A stretch of DNA of 64,000 nt from Paenibacillus sp. FSL H7-0357 (GCF_000758525.1 NZ_CP009241.1:6921001-6985000); one strand, 5' to 3'. Numbered from the stretch's first letter, positions 42,443 through 52,862 are shown. Notes: generated from the sequence alone by a model not told the origin. Translations and numbers: made by a program.

Positions 42443-43207
42443 CTATCCCTGTACTTGCCGGCGCCGCAATACCTCATACATAATGACGCCGGCCGCAACT
42501 GAGGCATTCAAAGAGTTGATCTTACCGGCCATTGGCAGCTTCAGCAGTACATCGCACTTTTCACGGATCAAGCGGCCCATTCCCTTGTTCTCATTGCCAA
42601 TAACAACAGCTACCGGACCGGTGAAAATATCCGATTCATACAGGTTCTGATCCGTAGCAACATCTGTTCCGACCACCCAGACGCCCAGCTCCTTAAGCCG
42701 GTCTATAGTCTGGCCAAGATTGGTGACCCGTGCTACGGGAACATATTCTACAGCTCCGGCTGAGGTTTTGGACACAGTGGCCGTAATTTGCGCAGAGCGC
42801 CGTTTGGGCACAATCACCCCGTGTACGCCGGTGCAGTCAGCTGTCCGTAGAATGGAGCCCAAATTATGGGGATCTTCAATCTCATCCAACAGGATAAGAA
42901 AAGGCGGCTCCCCTTTGGCCTCGGCCGCAGCCAGAATATCGGCAACTTCCGCATAAGCGAACGGCGCAGCCTGAGCCACTACTCCCTGATGCTGCACTCC
43001 GGGTGCAAGCTGGTCCAGCTTCCGCTTGTCTACATGCTGGATCACAATCCCCGCTTTACGCGCTTCAGCAACGATCGGTGCAGTTAAATGCTTTTGCGCT
43101 GTTTCGGCGATCCAAATCTTGTTCAGTGTACGGCCGGCACGAAGCGCTTCAAGCACCGAATGCTTACCGGCCAGTATTTCTTCTTCTGTCTTTATTTCTT
43201 CTTCCAT
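42443..43207 (-). CDS. rlmB: 23S rRNA (guanosine-2'-O-)-methyltransferase RlmB
   Basis: 254 residues from MEEEIKTEEEILAGKHSVLE. N-terminal substrate-binding domain (about 10-90), then the SPOUT knot with EIEDPHNLGSILRTADCTGV, GNENKGM and LPMAGKINSLNASVAAGVIM. AGGAGG is seven bases before this second ATG. Follows mrnC by 33 bases. Confidence 0.93.
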   Translation of the reverse strand: MEEEIKTEEEILAGKHSVLEALRAGRTLNKIWIAETAQKHLTAPIVAEARKAGIVIQHVDKRKLDQLAPGVQHQGVVAQAAPFAYAEVADILAAAEAKGEPPFLILLDEIEDPHNLGSILRTADCTGVHGVIVPKRRSAQITATVSKTSAGAVEYVPVARVTNLGQTIDRLKELGVWVVGTDVATDQNLYESDIFTGPVAVVIGNENKGMGRLIREKCDVLLKLPMAGKINSLNASVAAGVIMYEVLRRRQVQG

Positions 43208-43240
43208 GTTCATGCCTCCTGTTCTATAAGTTTTATGGCC

Positions 43241-43678
43241 TCACTTGGGCCGGTTCATCATGTACTCTATACTACTGTGGACGAGTTCTTGTATTCTCTC
43301 CTGCTGCCCTGTGTAATACAGGTGCCCGATCAGGCATTCAAAAGCGGTGGCATGGCGGTATTCCAGCACATCCGCATTTTTGGGGATCGTCCCAGACTTA
43401 GCGTTCCGTCCTTGCCGGGCGACATCCTTCTCCTCATCCGTGAGCATCGGGTCAAGAAAGGCAAGAATGGTGCTTTGCGCCTTAGCCGAGACCAGTCCTG
43501 TTGCCGTGCGGTGCAAGTGATTCGGACGCAGATTCGGCAGCGAGATCAGATATTGGCGGACAGCCACTTCATAAATCGCGTCTCCCGCATAAGCGAGCAC
43601 GATTGGCGAGAGCTGCCGGACCGGCTTGGAGGGTTCGTACGGGAACCAAGCGTTGTTCACATTGAACTCCCCGCTCAT
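43241..43678 (-). CDS. mrnC: Mini-ribonuclease III
   Basis: 145 residues: RNase III catalytic domain without dsRNA-binding domain. LSPIVLAYAGDAIYEVAVR carries the catalytic acidic residues and ECLIGHLYYTGQQ the second site. Matures the 23S rRNA ends in Bacillus. The start overlaps the cysS stop by 4 bases (ATGA). Confidence 0.93.
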   Translation of the reverse strand: MSGEFNVNNAWFPYEPSKPVRQLSPIVLAYAGDAIYEVAVRQYLISLPNLRPNHLHRTATGLVSAKAQSTILAFLDPMLTDEEKDVARQGRNAKSGTIPKNADVLEYRHATAFECLIGHLYYTGQQERIQELVHSSIEYMMNRPK

Positions 43679-45081
43679 TTACGACGCCACCGCATTCCTT
43701 GTGGAGTGTCTTCAAGCAGGATGCCCAAACTGTTCAACTCGTCGCGGATTTCATCGGACCGTCCCCAGTTCTTATTCTTGCGCGCTTCTGCCCGCTCTGC
43801 GATCAGCCGCTCCACATCTTCACTTGCGACCTCTTCTTCAAGCTCGGGAGCAAGGCGCAGAACCGCATTCATCTCCGCAAAAGCCTTCAGCAGCGCCGCA
43901 AAATCCGCGGATTTCGCCTCGTTGTTCGCAAGCGTAAGATTCGCAAGGCTTACCCAGTCGAATACAGCAGTGATCGCATCCGGGGTATTGAAATCATCCT
44001 GCATTTTAGCATGGAAAGTCTCCAGTATATTCGTCAGGCGATCCACGGTCTCTGCGCTCGCTGCTTCCCCAGCCCCTTCAGGAGCAAGTTCCAGACGATG
44101 CTTCACATTACTCTCTGCCAGCGCGATCCGCTCGGCGCTTTTCTCGGCAGACAGCAGCGCTTCTTCCGAAAAGTTCAGCGGATTGCGGTAATGGGTGGAG
44201 AGCATGAAATAGCGGATCGTTCCGGCTTTGAAACGCTGGCGGATATCCTTAACCAGCAGCCCGTTGCCGAGCGATTTCGACATTTTCTCGTCTCCGATGT
44301 TGAGAAATCCGTTGTGCATCCAATAGTTCGACAGCGGCTTGCCGGTCAGCACTTCCGTTTGTGCGCATTCGCATTCATGATGCGGGAACTGTAGATCCTG
44401 CCCCCCGCCGTGGATATCAATAGTATCGCCCAAATATTCACGGACCATGGCCGAGCACTCGATATGCCAGCCGGGACGTCCATTCCCCCAAGGACTATGC
44501 CAATGGATTTCCCCCGGTTTGGCCGCTTTCCACAGCACAAAATCCTCGGGCTTCTCCTTGCGCGAGTCTACTTCCACACGAATGCCGAATTGCAGTTCCT
44601 CGAGATTCTGGCGGGACAGCTTGCCGTAATCGGCAAATTTGCCCGTGCGGTAATACACATCGCCGCCGTTCTCATAAGCATAACCTTTGTCTTCAAGCTC
44701 CTTGATGAGCTCAATGATCAGATCCATACTTTGTGTAACCCGCGGATTCATCGTTGCCGGCTTTACGCCCAGACCGGCAAGATCTTCACCGTAGGCAGCG
44801 ATAAAAATTTCAGCGACTTCAGCTACTGTAGTATTCATTTCCTCCGCTTTGCGGATCAGCTTGTCATCGACATCGGTGAAATTGGTAATATATCGCACCT
44901 CATTGCCGATTGCCTCTAAATAATTGCGGACCGTATCAAAAACGATAACAGGTCTGGCATTTCCGATATGCATATAGCCGTAGACGGTTGGTCCGCATAC
45001 GTACATTTTTACCTCGCCTGATTTCAGAGGCACAAACTGCTCCTTGCTGCGACTCATTGTGTTGTAGATTTGCAAAGCCAT
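43675..45081 (-). CDS. cysS: Cysteinyl-tRNA synthetase
   Basis: 468 residues from MALQIYNTMSRSKEQFVPLK. Class I motifs GYMHIGNARP (HIGH) and EKMSKSLGN (KMSKS); zinc ligands in MYVCGPTVYG, WHIECSAM and FPHHECE. The frame reaches further upstream but AAGGATTGGG precedes this ATG. 52 bases after cysE. Confidence 0.96.
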   Translation of the reverse strand: MALQIYNTMSRSKEQFVPLKSGEVKMYVCGPTVYGYMHIGNARPVIVFDTVRNYLEAIGNEVRYITNFTDVDDKLIRKAEEMNTTVAEVAEIFIAAYGEDLAGLGVKPATMNPRVTQSMDLIIELIKELEDKGYAYENGGDVYYRTGKFADYGKLSRQNLEELQFGIRVEVDSRKEKPEDFVLWKAAKPGEIHWHSPWGNGRPGWHIECSAMVREYLGDTIDIHGGGQDLQFPHHECECAQTEVLTGKPLSNYWMHNGFLNIGDEKMSKSLGNGLLVKDIRQRFKAGTIRYFMLSTHYRNPLNFSEEALLSAEKSAERIALAESNVKHRLELAPEGAGEAASAETVDRLTNILETFHAKMQDDFNTPDAITAVFDWVSLANLTLANNEAKSADFAALLKAFAEMNAVLRLAPELEEEVASEDVERLIAERAEARKNKNWGRSDEIRDELNSLGILLEDTPQGMRWRRK

Positions 45082-45133
45082 GCTGTTCCCAATCCTTTCT
45101 GATGTTCCGGCATTCACTGGAATACCGGGATGC

Positions 45134-45829
45134 TTAAATTTCATAGTCCCCTATATATTGCTGGCTCTCCAGCCGCCGCTGCTCGGCTTTCTGCTTATCC
45201 TCGTTCCCGAGCTGTTCCCGGATTTCCTCAATCTCCTTCTGCAGGAAACGCAGGGAATCTACCAGCGGATCCGGCATCTTGGTATGGTCGAGACGGTCGG
45301 ATACCCGTTCCCCGTTGCGCTTGACTACTCGGCCGGGATTGCCTACCACAGTGCTGTTATTGGGCACTTCACGCAGTACGACTGCGTTGGAGCCGATATT
45401 GGAATTATCGCCGATCCGGAACGATCCCAGTACTTTCGCACCGGAACCAATTACAACATTATTGCCGACAGTAGGATGGCGTTTCCCTTTTTCTTTACCG
45501 GTCCCCCCAAGCGTAACCCCTTGATAGATAATAACATCATCACCGATTTCACAAGTTTCGCCAATGACTATCCCCATGCCATGGTCGATAAACAACCGAT
45601 CCCCGATACGGGCGCCGGGATGAATTTCGACACCGGTCATAAACCTGCTGATCTGTGAAACGATGCGCGCCAGCGTAAACCAGCGCCGTTTGTAAAAAGA
45701 GTGGGCCATCCGATGACCCCAAATGGCGTGAAGTCCGGCATAAGTGAAGACAACCTCGAATCTGCTGCGGGCTGCGGGATCGTTGTCGAATACTGCCCGA
45801 ATGTCCGACTTGATATGCTTAAACATCAC
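45134..45829 (-). CDS. cysE: Serine O-acetyltransferase
   Basis: 231 residues; makes O-acetylserine for cysteine synthesis. N-terminal helical part, then left-handed beta-helix hexapeptide repeats with GVEIHPGARIGDRLFIDHGM (catalytic His/Asp) and GVTLGGTGKEKGKRHPTVGN. Shorter than the E. coli enzyme, as usual in Bacillota. First gene after the T-box leader. Confidence 0.96.
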   Translation of the reverse strand: MMFKHIKSDIRAVFDNDPAARSRFEVVFTYAGLHAIWGHRMAHSFYKRRWFTLARIVSQISRFMTGVEIHPGARIGDRLFIDHGMGIVIGETCEIGDDVIIYQGVTLGGTGKEKGKRHPTVGNNVVIGSGAKVLGSFRIGDNSNIGSNAVVLREVPNNSTVVGNPGRVVKRNGERVSDRLDHTKMPDPLVDSLRFLQKEIEEIREQLGNEDKQKAEQRRLESQQYIGDYEI

Positions 45830-45993
45830 GGTTCCCCTCTTCTTGGCTTCCCCGCCTCCTGTTTACAGGTACGCATAAGGAAGGTATTGGCGCAGCCCAC
45901 TATCTATCTCTCTACACGTTTGTCGCGGGCTTAGGCTTGGTCAGAAATCCATCTTTATGTCCAAAGAATCTGCTCTCCTATTTCAACAAAAAA

Positions 45994-46300
45994 CGCCTCT
46001 GCAGCTTAAAGCTGCAGAGGCGTGTAACCGCGGTTCCACTCTGCTTGGATGATTGCATATTGCCCAGCCCAACATTCTGGCCTCTGGATGCAACATCCCT
46101 CTTGCGTCGTTAACGGCAACGTTCCCGGCACAGTCTAACGTCCCTCAAGGGAACGCTCAACCCTGCAGCTCACAGGCGCATGTTCAGCGGCGGACAAATG
46201 AATAACTTCCAGCCTCTTAAGGAAGTTCCTTACGAGGTTATTCTCTCTGGCAATTGTCCTTATGCGCGTACTTTTCCTGATCACAGCTATTACAATATTC
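45994..46300 (-). promoter_or_regulatory. Cysteine T-box riboswitch leader of cysE-cysS
   Basis: Conserved T-box AGAGTGGAACCGCGG (46028-46042 region) followed by the terminator CGCCTCTGCAGCT/AGCTGCAGAGGCG (45994-46022) with a T-run. The probable specifier loop reads GTGAGCTGCAGGG with TGC at 46165-46167, a Cys codon. Uncharged tRNA-Cys should favour the antiterminator and transcription of cysE onward. Confidence 0.9.
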
Positions 46301-46304
46301 TTCT

Positions 46305-46333
46305 ATCTTAGCGAAAAGATAAGGGACTGACAA
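46305..46333 (-). promoter_or_regulatory. Promoter of the cysE operon
   Basis: -35 TTGTCA (46328-46333), 17-base spacer, -10 TAAGAT (46305-46310), 27 bases after the gltX stop. Confidence 0.75.
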
Positions 46334-46359
46334 GAGGTTTGCCCCCAGGCCATCAAAGC

Positions 46360-47823
46360 TTAGGCCCCTTTGATTTGTGATTTCAAACGTTCAATGACAC
46401 GGTTCCGGCCCAGCAGGGCAATCGTCACATTCAGATCACGGCCATGAGTCTGGCCGGTCAAAGCGACACGGATTGGCATAAACAGCGCTTTTCCTTTGTG
46501 GCCCGTCTCTTTCTGCACTTCTTTAATCAGAACAGCCATATTGCTGGCAGTGAAATCTTCAGCACCTTCCACCTTGGCCAGAAAAGCGGAGAGAACTTCA
46601 GAAACCTGGCTCTCAGCCAGAATCTGAGCCGCTTCCGTTTCGAGCTCCACATGGCTGCGGAAGAACATTTCGGACAGCCCGACAATATCCGATGCAGCCG
46701 TCAGCTGCTCCTGATACAGTGCAACAAGTGTTTCCGCCCAGGTCTGCTGTTCGTCATTAAGCTGAGCCGGCAGTCTTCCCGCCTTTTGCAGATGAGGAAT
46801 GGCCAGTGCTGCAATCCGCTTTGGATCCGCATGCTTAATGTAGTGATTGTTCAAATGAGCCAGCTTGTTCGTGTCGAACACAGCGGGACTCTTGGACAGG
46901 CGCTCAGCGGTAAAGATCGAGATCAGCTCTTCTTTATTAAAGATTTCCTCTTCACCTTCCGGAGACCAGCCAAGCAAGGAGATGAAGTTAAAGAGCGCTT
47001 CCGGCAGATAGCCGAGCTGATCATACTGCTCGATGAATTGAATAATGGATTCGTTCCGTTTGCTCAGCTTCTTGTGGTCATCACCGACAATCAGCGTCAT
47101 ATGGCCAAAGAGCGGCGGTTCCCAGCCAAGTGATTCATAAATCATCAGCTGGCGCGGCGTATTGGAAATATGGTCTTCCCCGCGCAGCACGTGGGAGATT
47201 TCCATCAGATGATCATCTATCGCTACAGCAAAGTTATAGGTCGGAATTCCGTCCTTCTTCACGATTACAAAATCGCCCATTTCTTTAGTAGTAAAAGAAA
47301 TGCTGCCTTTTACGATGTCCTCAAAGGTATATGTGCGATCTTCCGGCACCCGGAAGCGGATGCTGGCAATACGTCCTTCCGCTTCAAACGCGAGGCGTTG
47401 TTCCTCTGTCAAATCGCGGTGCTTGCCGGAATAACGCGGAGTTTCGCCGCGGGCCGTCTGTTCCTCACGTTCCGCTTCCAGCTCCTCTTCGGTGCAATAG
47501 CAGCGGTAAGCCAGACCGCGGTCCAGCAAATCCTGCCAGTAGATACGATACAAATCAAGGCGTTCAGTCTGGCGGTAAGGGCCGTATTCTCCGCCAACGT
47601 CGACGCTCTCGTCCCAGTCTACTCCCAGCCATTTCAAATATTTCAGCTGGCTTTCTTCCCCGCCGGCGACATTGCGCTTTACATCCGTATCTTCGATCCG
47701 GATAATGAATTTCCCGCCCAGATTACGGGCAAATAAATAATTAAACAGTGCTGTTCTGGCATTTCCGATATGTAAATGTCCCGTAGGGCTCGGTGCGTAA
47801 CGCACCCGGACTTGATCCGCCAT
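46360..47823 (-). CDS. gltX: Glutamyl-tRNA synthetase
   Basis: 487 residues. [20 protein letters not shown] carries the HIGH motif, [13 protein letters not shown] the KMSKS equivalent. A cysteine pair [10 protein letters not shown] lies near residue 107. In Bacillota it often also charges tRNA-Gln for amidation. 50 bases after ispF. Confidence 0.96.
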   Translation of the reverse strand: MADQVRVRYAPSPTGHLHIGNARTALFNYLFARNLGGKFIIRIEDTDVKRNVAGGEESQLKYLKWLGVDWDESVDVGGEYGPYRQTERLDLYRIYWQDLLDRGLAYRCYCTEEELEAEREEQTARGETPRYSGKHRDLTEEQRLAFEAEGRIASIRFRVPEDRTYTFEDIVKGSISFTTKEMGDFVIVKKDGIPTYNFAVAIDDHLMEISHVLRGEDHISNTPRQLMIYESLGWEPPLFGHMTLIVGDDHKKLSKRNESIIQFIEQYDQLGYLPEALFNFISLLGWSPEGEEEIFNKEELISIFTAERLSKSPAVFDTNKLAHLNNHYIKHADPKRIAALAIPHLQKAGRLPAQLNDEQQTWAETLVALYQEQLTAASDIVGLSEMFFRSHVELETEAAQILAESQVSEVLSAFLAKVEGAEDFTASNMAVLIKEVQKETGHKGKALFMPIRVALTGQTHGRDLNVTIALLGRNRVIERLKSQIKGA

Positions 47824-47873
47824 AGTATTCCCTCCGCTTCATAATGGTTAAAATTAGGTCACTTGCAGCCATC

Positions 47874-48362
47874 TCAAGATGATATCACATCTTGGAGCAG
47901 GCAGACAATAGATTGTGCCGCAATTCCTTCGCCGCGTCCGGCAAAACCGAGCTGTTCGGTAGTGGTCGCTTTTACATTCACTTTCGAGGTTTCCGCTCCC
48001 AGCGCGCGGGCAATGATCTCAGTCATCTGCGGGATGTACGGAGCCATCTTTGGCTTCTGGGCAATAATGGTTGAGTCGATATTGCCGAGCTTATAGCCAC
48101 GCTCACGGGCAAGACTCCATACCTGCTCCAGCAGCTTCAGGCTATCCGCATCCTTGAAGGCCGGATCGGTGTCGGGAAAATGCCTGCCGATATCGCCAAG
48201 CCCAAGCGCCCCCAGAATAGCATCACTTACCGCGTGCAGCAGCACATCCGCATCGGAGTGCCCCAGCAGCCCTTTTTCATAAGGAATGGTGACTCCGCCA
48301 ATAATACACGGTCTTCCCTCTACCAGCTGGTGTACATCAAAACCTTGTCCTACAGCTATCAT
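47874..48362 (-). CDS. ispF: 2-C-methyl-D-erythritol 2,4-cyclodiphosphate synthase
   Basis: 162 residues; MEP-pathway cyclase. Metal ligands in [12 protein letters not shown] (Asp, His) and [17 protein letters not shown] (His); [13 protein letters not shown] is also typical. Two bases after ispD. Confidence 0.96.
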   Translation of the reverse strand: MIAVGQGFDVHQLVEGRPCIIGGVTIPYEKGLLGHSDADVLLHAVSDAILGALGLGDIGRHFPDTDPAFKDADSLKLLEQVWSLARERGYKLGNIDSTIIAQKPKMAPYIPQMTEIIARALGAETSKVNVKATTTEQLGFAGRGEGIAAQSIVCLLQDVISS

Positions 48363-48364
48363 GC

Positions 48365-49057
48365 TTAACCCTCTCCCCTGTTTCTTTCTGTAAATTCGGC
48401 AAAATCGAGGTCTTCCGGCGTTGTGATCTTTATGTTCCTGTAGCTTCCCTCCACCACAGATACCGGAATCCCGCTGCGCTCGGCCAGGCTGGAGTCATCG
48501 GTGCCAATAAATCCTTCCCGCTCCGCCGCGGCATACGCCGCAAGCAAATCAGACAGACGAAAAGTCTGCGGGGTCTGAATCGCCCACAGACTTCGCCGAT
48601 CCGGCGTAGACAGCACCTTGCCATTACCGTCCACCTGCTTGATCGTATCCTTTACCGGCACTGCAAGTACAGACGCGCCGACCGCTCTGGCCCGTTCGTA
48701 GCAAGCATCAATCTCACTCTCCTGCACGAATGGACGTACACCGTCATGCACCATGACCCAGTTGGTGTCCAGCTGCTTTAGCCCCAAATGTACGGAGTGC
48801 TGACGTTCGGAGCCTCCGGGAACGACAGCCTTCACTTTATCCAGCTTATAGGCCTCTACCCATTCCCGGCAGCGTTCTATGTCCTCCTGGCCAGTGACCA
48901 GTACAATTTCAGAGATAAGCTCATGCTGCTGGAACACCTCCAGCGTATGCACGATAATGGGTTTGCCTTGAAGCAGCAAATATTGCTTGCTCTCGGCGGT
49001 CCCCATCCGTGTTCCTCTGCCTGCCGCCACAATCACGGCGCCCACACTGTTCGACAT
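48365..49057 (-). CDS. ispD: 2-C-methyl-D-erythritol 4-phosphate cytidylyltransferase
   Basis: 230 residues. Nucleotide-binding start [20 protein letters not shown], then [11 protein letters not shown] and [11 protein letters not shown]. Makes CDP-ME in isoprenoid synthesis; coupled with ispF. Confidence 0.96.
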   Translation of the reverse strand: MSNSVGAVIVAAGRGTRMGTAESKQYLLLQGKPIIVHTLEVFQQHELISEIVLVTGQEDIERCREWVEAYKLDKVKAVVPGGSERQHSVHLGLKQLDTNWVMVHDGVRPFVQESEIDACYERARAVGASVLAVPVKDTIKQVDGNGKVLSTPDRRSLWAIQTPQTFRLSDLLAAYAAAEREGFIGTDDSSLAERSGIPVSVVEGSYRNIKITTPEDLDFAEFTERNRGEG

Positions 49058-49150
49058 TCTTTTTGCTCCTGTCTTTCACGTATATCCCCATCATAACGTG
49101 TTTGGCGGTCATTTCCAACCCAAAAGACATTTTGCGATATGGCTTCTTGC

Positions 49151-50239
49151 TTATTGCGCTTTTTCCAGCAGCTTCGGTTTGGCGAAAATCATTCTGCCGG
49201 CTGAGGTCTGCAGCACGCTTGTAACCAAAACCTCCATTGTCGTGCCGATGTACTCACGTCCGCCTTCAACGACAATCATTGTTCCATCATCGAGATAGGC
49301 TACCCCTTGTCCATGCTCCTTGCCGTCTTTAATGACCTGTACGATAATCTCCTCTCCCGGCAGAACAACCGGTTTTACCGCATTTGCCAGATCGTTGATA
49401 TTAAGTACGGAAACCCCCTGCAGCTCACAGACCTTATTGAGATTGAAATCATTGGTTACCACCTTGCCGCGCAGCACTTTGGCGAGCTTGACCAGCTTGC
49501 TGTCCACCTCGGAGATCTCTTCGAAATCGCCTTCGTAAATCAGTACCTTCACATCCAGTTCTTTCTGGATCTTATTGAGAATATCTAGACCGCGCCGGCC
49601 ACGGTTGCGTTTCAGCAGATCGGAGGAATCGGCGATGTGCTGAAGCTCTTCCAGAACAAACTCAGGGATGACAATCGTCCCCTCGATAAATCCCGTTTTG
49701 CAGATGTCGGCAATCCGCCCGTCAATAATGACGCTGGTATCGAGAATTTTATGCTCCTCCAGTCCGCGGCCCTCCGGTTCAGCCGATTGTCCAAAGCGCC
49801 CGGTTGTCCAAAGCGAGGCCAGCTCCTCTTTCTTCTCCAGACCGATCCGCAGCCCCATATAACCCAGAGCTAGCGTGGCAGCCACCTGCACCAGCTCACC
49901 TGCCTTCCCCAGCCAGTCCATGGCCGGATGGAGCAGCAGGGACAACAACAGCCCTCCCGTAAGTCCTGCGGCACCTGCGGCCAATTCATTCATCGGAATT
50001 CGCGAGCAGTACAGCACCGCCTCACGCAGCTTTGAACCTGCCCACTCCGCGCATAAAGTCCCCGCAAACAAAAAAATAATGGCACCCAGCACCGTAAATA
50101 AAATGCTTCCTTCCACAGGCAGATTTTCCCCCAGCTTTCCCATTCCCTCCGGGAACCCTTTTTCTGCCGTATGGTATAGCGAAAAACCGGACCAGGCTCC
50201 GCATAACCCGGCAAGCGTCAACATCACTTTTTTCCACAT
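49151..50239 (-). CDS. Membrane-anchored PIN/TRAM domain protein (YacL-like)
   Basis: 362 residues from MWKKVMLTLAGLCGAW; a GTG four codons earlier lies within the ribosome binding site AGGAGG. Four membrane helices in about residues 1-140. A PIN domain follows with ILDTSVIIDGRIADICKTGF, EFVLEELQHIADS and VTNDFNLNKV (acidic RNase-type residues), then a TRAM domain near the C-terminus (GEEIIVQVIKDGKEHGQGVA). Nuclease activity is inferred from the fold. Confidence 0.9.
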   Translation of the reverse strand: MWKKVMLTLAGLCGAWSGFSLYHTAEKGFPEGMGKLGENLPVEGSILFTVLGAIIFLFAGTLCAEWAGSKLREAVLYCSRIPMNELAAGAAGLTGGLLLSLLLHPAMDWLGKAGELVQVAATLALGYMGLRIGLEKKEELASLWTTGRFGQSAEPEGRGLEEHKILDTSVIIDGRIADICKTGFIEGTIVIPEFVLEELQHIADSSDLLKRNRGRRGLDILNKIQKELDVKVLIYEGDFEEISEVDSKLVKLAKVLRGKVVTNDFNLNKVCELQGVSVLNINDLANAVKPVVLPGEEIIVQVIKDGKEHGQGVAYLDDGTMIVVEGGREYIGTTMEVLVTSVLQTSAGRMIFAKPKLLEKAQ

Positions 50240-50389
50240 AACCTTAAGCACCTCCTTTTATTCATCCTAAAATGATCTATACCTCACCAGTATGTTCCAA
50301 TTTTCAGGACGGTAATCGGGGGTTGCTTATTTTTTCTCATACTTTTACCTTACCGCTTCTGTAAAGATTCCCAGGAACTCCTATTCCCG

Positions 50390-50418
50390 TTGAAAACAGG
50401 GGGGCCCTGGCATATAAT
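50390..50418 (+). promoter_or_regulatory. Promoter of the plus-strand gene at 50452
   Basis: -35 TTGAAA (50390-50395), 17-base spacer, consensus -10 TATAAT (50413-50418). Confidence 0.82.
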
Positions 50419-50451
50419 GAACTCAATTACGAACCCAGGGGTGAATGAAAA

Positions 50452-50847
50452 ATGAGCGCACCAAGTTTACAGGCCTTTCAGGATCAAGTCTCCGAACTGC
50501 TGCTCCGTCACCGTAGTCTTCTGGATGTAATGTCCAAGAACGGGCAGAGCAGCGCATCCGTCAACCGTGCCGTTGTCAAGGCCATTACCGAATGCGGCTG
50601 TATTCAGCTGCATGCCACCAAACAGGTGTTCGAGCCCGCTTTGGGACTTGAACAAGCCAAGGAACTCGCAGGAACTCATCTTGAGGGCCAACTGTGCGAG
50701 AACTGCCGTGAAGTTGTCGCTTCCGAGCTGGGGCGGGAATTGTTCTATATGTCCGCACTGTGCAATCTGCTTGACATTAATATGGACGAGGTTGTGGTGA
50801 AGGAATCGCAGAAATGCGCTACGCTCGGTTTGTTCAACCTATCCTAA
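50452..50847 (+). CDS. Conserved hypothetical protein with CxC and CxxC pairs
   Basis: 131 residues, mostly helical. TECGC (Cys48, Cys50) and LCENC (Cys82, Cys85) could hold a metal; further Cys at 104 and 122. I recall similar proteins in Paenibacillus annotated as DUF1573, but am unsure. The N-terminal half (FQDQVSELLLRHRSLLDVMS) loosely recalls helical MazG-like folds. It has AGGGGTGA before the ATG, its own promoter and a bidirectional terminator, and is the only plus-strand gene between 24 kb and the rRNA genes. Confidence 0.75.
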   Translation: MSAPSLQAFQDQVSELLLRHRSLLDVMSKNGQSSASVNRAVVKAITECGCIQLHATKQVFEPALGLEQAKELAGTHLEGQLCENCREVVASELGRELFYMSALCNLLDINMDEVVVKESQKCATLGLFNLS

Positions 50848-50890
50848 TCATGACTGCAGACGCTCTTGTATGCTTTCTTCATACGTTCAG

Positions 50891-50943
50891 CCGAAAAAGG
50901 CTTTGCCGTCCACTGAGGTCAGGGAGGGCAAAGCCTTTTTCGG
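50891..50943. terminator. Bidirectional terminator between the plus-strand gene and pssA
   Basis: CCGAAAAAGGCTTTGCC and GGCAAAGCCTTTTTCGG form a perfect 17-bp stem with A/T runs inside both arms, able to stop both the plus-strand gene and the minus-strand pssA unit. Confidence 0.92.
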
Positions 50944-50984
50944 TATATATAAAGGAATGATTATCTAGAGGAATAACTTGCAGG

Positions 50985-51722
50985 CTACCCGTTCTTGGAG
51001 TGATAGATCTTGTCTTCCGAACGTCTTCTGCGGCGGTGACGGCGACGTGCCGTGAGCCGGTCAATATTATGCTTAAATCCGTACAAAGCATACAGCGCGA
51101 GCAGTCCAAAGATCATCTTGGCAATCTGCTCCGGGAACACAACTGCTACTGCTACCGCCACAATAATCACTAACGGCGCACCAACGACCGCTTTTTTGGG
51201 CAGTCCGATCTTCTTGAAGTTAGGGTATTTGACTGTGCTGACCATCAGATAAGATAAGAGCAAAGTGGCAACAATCATGAATGGAGCGGAAACATCTTTA
51301 TGAAAAAGGGCCAGTGTGGCGAGCACGCCACCTGCAGCAGGAATAGGCAAACCGACAAAATATCCGGGGATTCCCGGGCGGACATTAAAACGGGCCAACC
51401 GCAGCGCCCCGAATACCGGGAATATTGCTGTTACAGTCCAGCCGAGCGCAGAACTCAAATCCTGCAGGCTTGTAAGATACATAATTAGCGCAGGTGCCAC
51501 ACCAAAGGATACGACATCGGATAGGGAATCCAGCTCTTTGCCAAATTCGCTCTCGCAGCCCAGCGCCCGCGCTACACGGCCATCTAGTCCGTCAAGCAGC
51601 ATAGCGATAATCACCATGATAGCGGCCATGCTAAGCTTGCCGTCAAACGCCATCATGATACCAAACATTCCAAGCATCAGGTTACCAATGGTAAAAAGAC
51701 TCGGAATTGATTTTTGTATCAT
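50985..51722 (-). CDS. pssA: CDP-diacylglycerol-serine O-phosphatidyltransferase
   Basis: 245 residues, multi-pass membrane enzyme. The CDP-alcohol motif is DGLDGRVARALGCESEFGKE then LDSLSD. Makes phosphatidylserine for phosphatidylethanolamine. The C-terminus ends in an Arg-rich cluster (ARRRHRRRRR), longer and more basic than usual. 63 bases after disA. Confidence 0.92.
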   Translation of the reverse strand: MIQKSIPSLFTIGNLMLGMFGIMMAFDGKLSMAAIMVIIAMLLDGLDGRVARALGCESEFGKELDSLSDVVSFGVAPALIMYLTSLQDLSSALGWTVTAIFPVFGALRLARFNVRPGIPGYFVGLPIPAAGGVLATLALFHKDVSAPFMIVATLLLSYLMVSTVKYPNFKKIGLPKKAVVGAPLVIIVAVAVAVVFPEQIAKMIFGLLALYALYGFKHNIDRLTARRRHRRRRRSEDKIYHSKNG

Positions 51723-51785
51723 TTCTTCACCTCTATTTTATTACTTTGAGCCTAACTTCTTCAATATTACGTGATTGTATGTTAT

Positions 51786-52862
51786 TTACATTTGCCTGTC
51801 AATAAGAACTTGTTTCTGCAGGCGTTTAAGTCCGTCTTGGATATTTCGTGCCCGAACCTCTCCGATTCCATCCACCTCATCGAGTTCCGCGATGCTCGCG
51901 GTCATCAGATTCGGCAGCATTTCGAAGCGCTCCACCAGATTGTGGATGATCACATTCGGCAGGCGTGGAATCTTATTAAGCAGCCGGTACCCGCGCGGAG
52001 TAACGACTTCCTCGGAGGCAATCGCTGTAGAGGAATAACCAAGCAGACGGGCAATATGATTGTCATCCATCAGTTCATCGTCGCTGGAACGTTTGAGTCC
52101 GGCAATAATTTCGCGGATTTTGTCCTCCTGTTCCTCTCTTGCATAGTCTCTGTACAGAAGCCATGCTTCTTCCTCTGTATTTCCAACCAGTTCTTCCATC
52201 TGCATGCTGATCAAGCGCCCTTCGTTACCGAGTTCGTTGATATAGCGCTTGATTTCCATTTTAATGCGCAGTACCATCTCCACCCGCTGGATCACCCCGA
52301 CAACTTCAGCCACGGTAACGATGCCTTCATATTCAGAAGCGGAAAGGTTCGTTAAACCCTGGGTAAGTACTGCTTTGTACTTCTCCAGGGTTTGTATGGC
52401 CTGGTTGGCCTTGGCGAGAATTGCCCCAATCTCCTTAAGCGCATAACGAATGGAACCTTGATACAAGGTAATGATGTTGCGCCGCTGGGAAATGGATACC
52501 ACCAGCTTGCCCGTCTGCTTGGCGACACGCTCTGCAGTGCGGTGGCGGATCCCTGTCTCAATGGATGAGATGGAGGAATCGGGAATGAGCTGCGTATTTG
52601 CGTACAGTATCCGTTTCAAATCCTCGCTCAGAATAATGGCTCCGTCCATTTTAGCTAATTCATATAAATAATTGGGTGAAAAATCGCAGTTAATGGAGAA
52701 TCCCCCATCGACAACTTCCATCACCTCCGGGCTGTATCCGACAACAATCAAAGCTCCTGTCTTTGCACGCAGCACATTCTCCAGACCTTCCCGGAAGGGA
52801 GTCCCGGGTGCCGCCATCCTCAGCAGATCATTCATATTATCTAATTGATTATATTCTTTCAT
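51786..52862 (-). CDS. disA: DNA integrity scanning diadenylate cyclase DisA
   Basis: 358 residues. N-terminal DAC domain with [20 protein letters not shown] and the RHR motif in [17 protein letters not shown]-terminal helix-hairpin-helix [20 protein letters not shown] for branched DNA. Synthesises cyclic di-AMP. 13 bases after radA, one operon. Confidence 0.97.
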   Translation of the reverse strand: MKEYNQLDNMNDLLRMAAPGTPFREGLENVLRAKTGALIVVGYSPEVMEVVDGGFSINCDFSPNYLYELAKMDGAIILSEDLKRILYANTQLIPDSSISSIETGIRHRTAERVAKQTGKLVVSISQRRNIITLYQGSIRYALKEIGAILAKANQAIQTLEKYKAVLTQGLTNLSASEYEGIVTVAEVVGVIQRVEMVLRIKMEIKRYINELGNEGRLISMQMEELVGNTEEEAWLLYRDYAREEQEDKIREIIAGLKRSSDDELMDDNHIARLLGYSSTAIASEEVVTPRGYRLLNKIPRLPNVIIHNLVERFEMLPNLMTASIAELDEVDGIGEVRARNIQDGLKRLQKQVLIDRQM

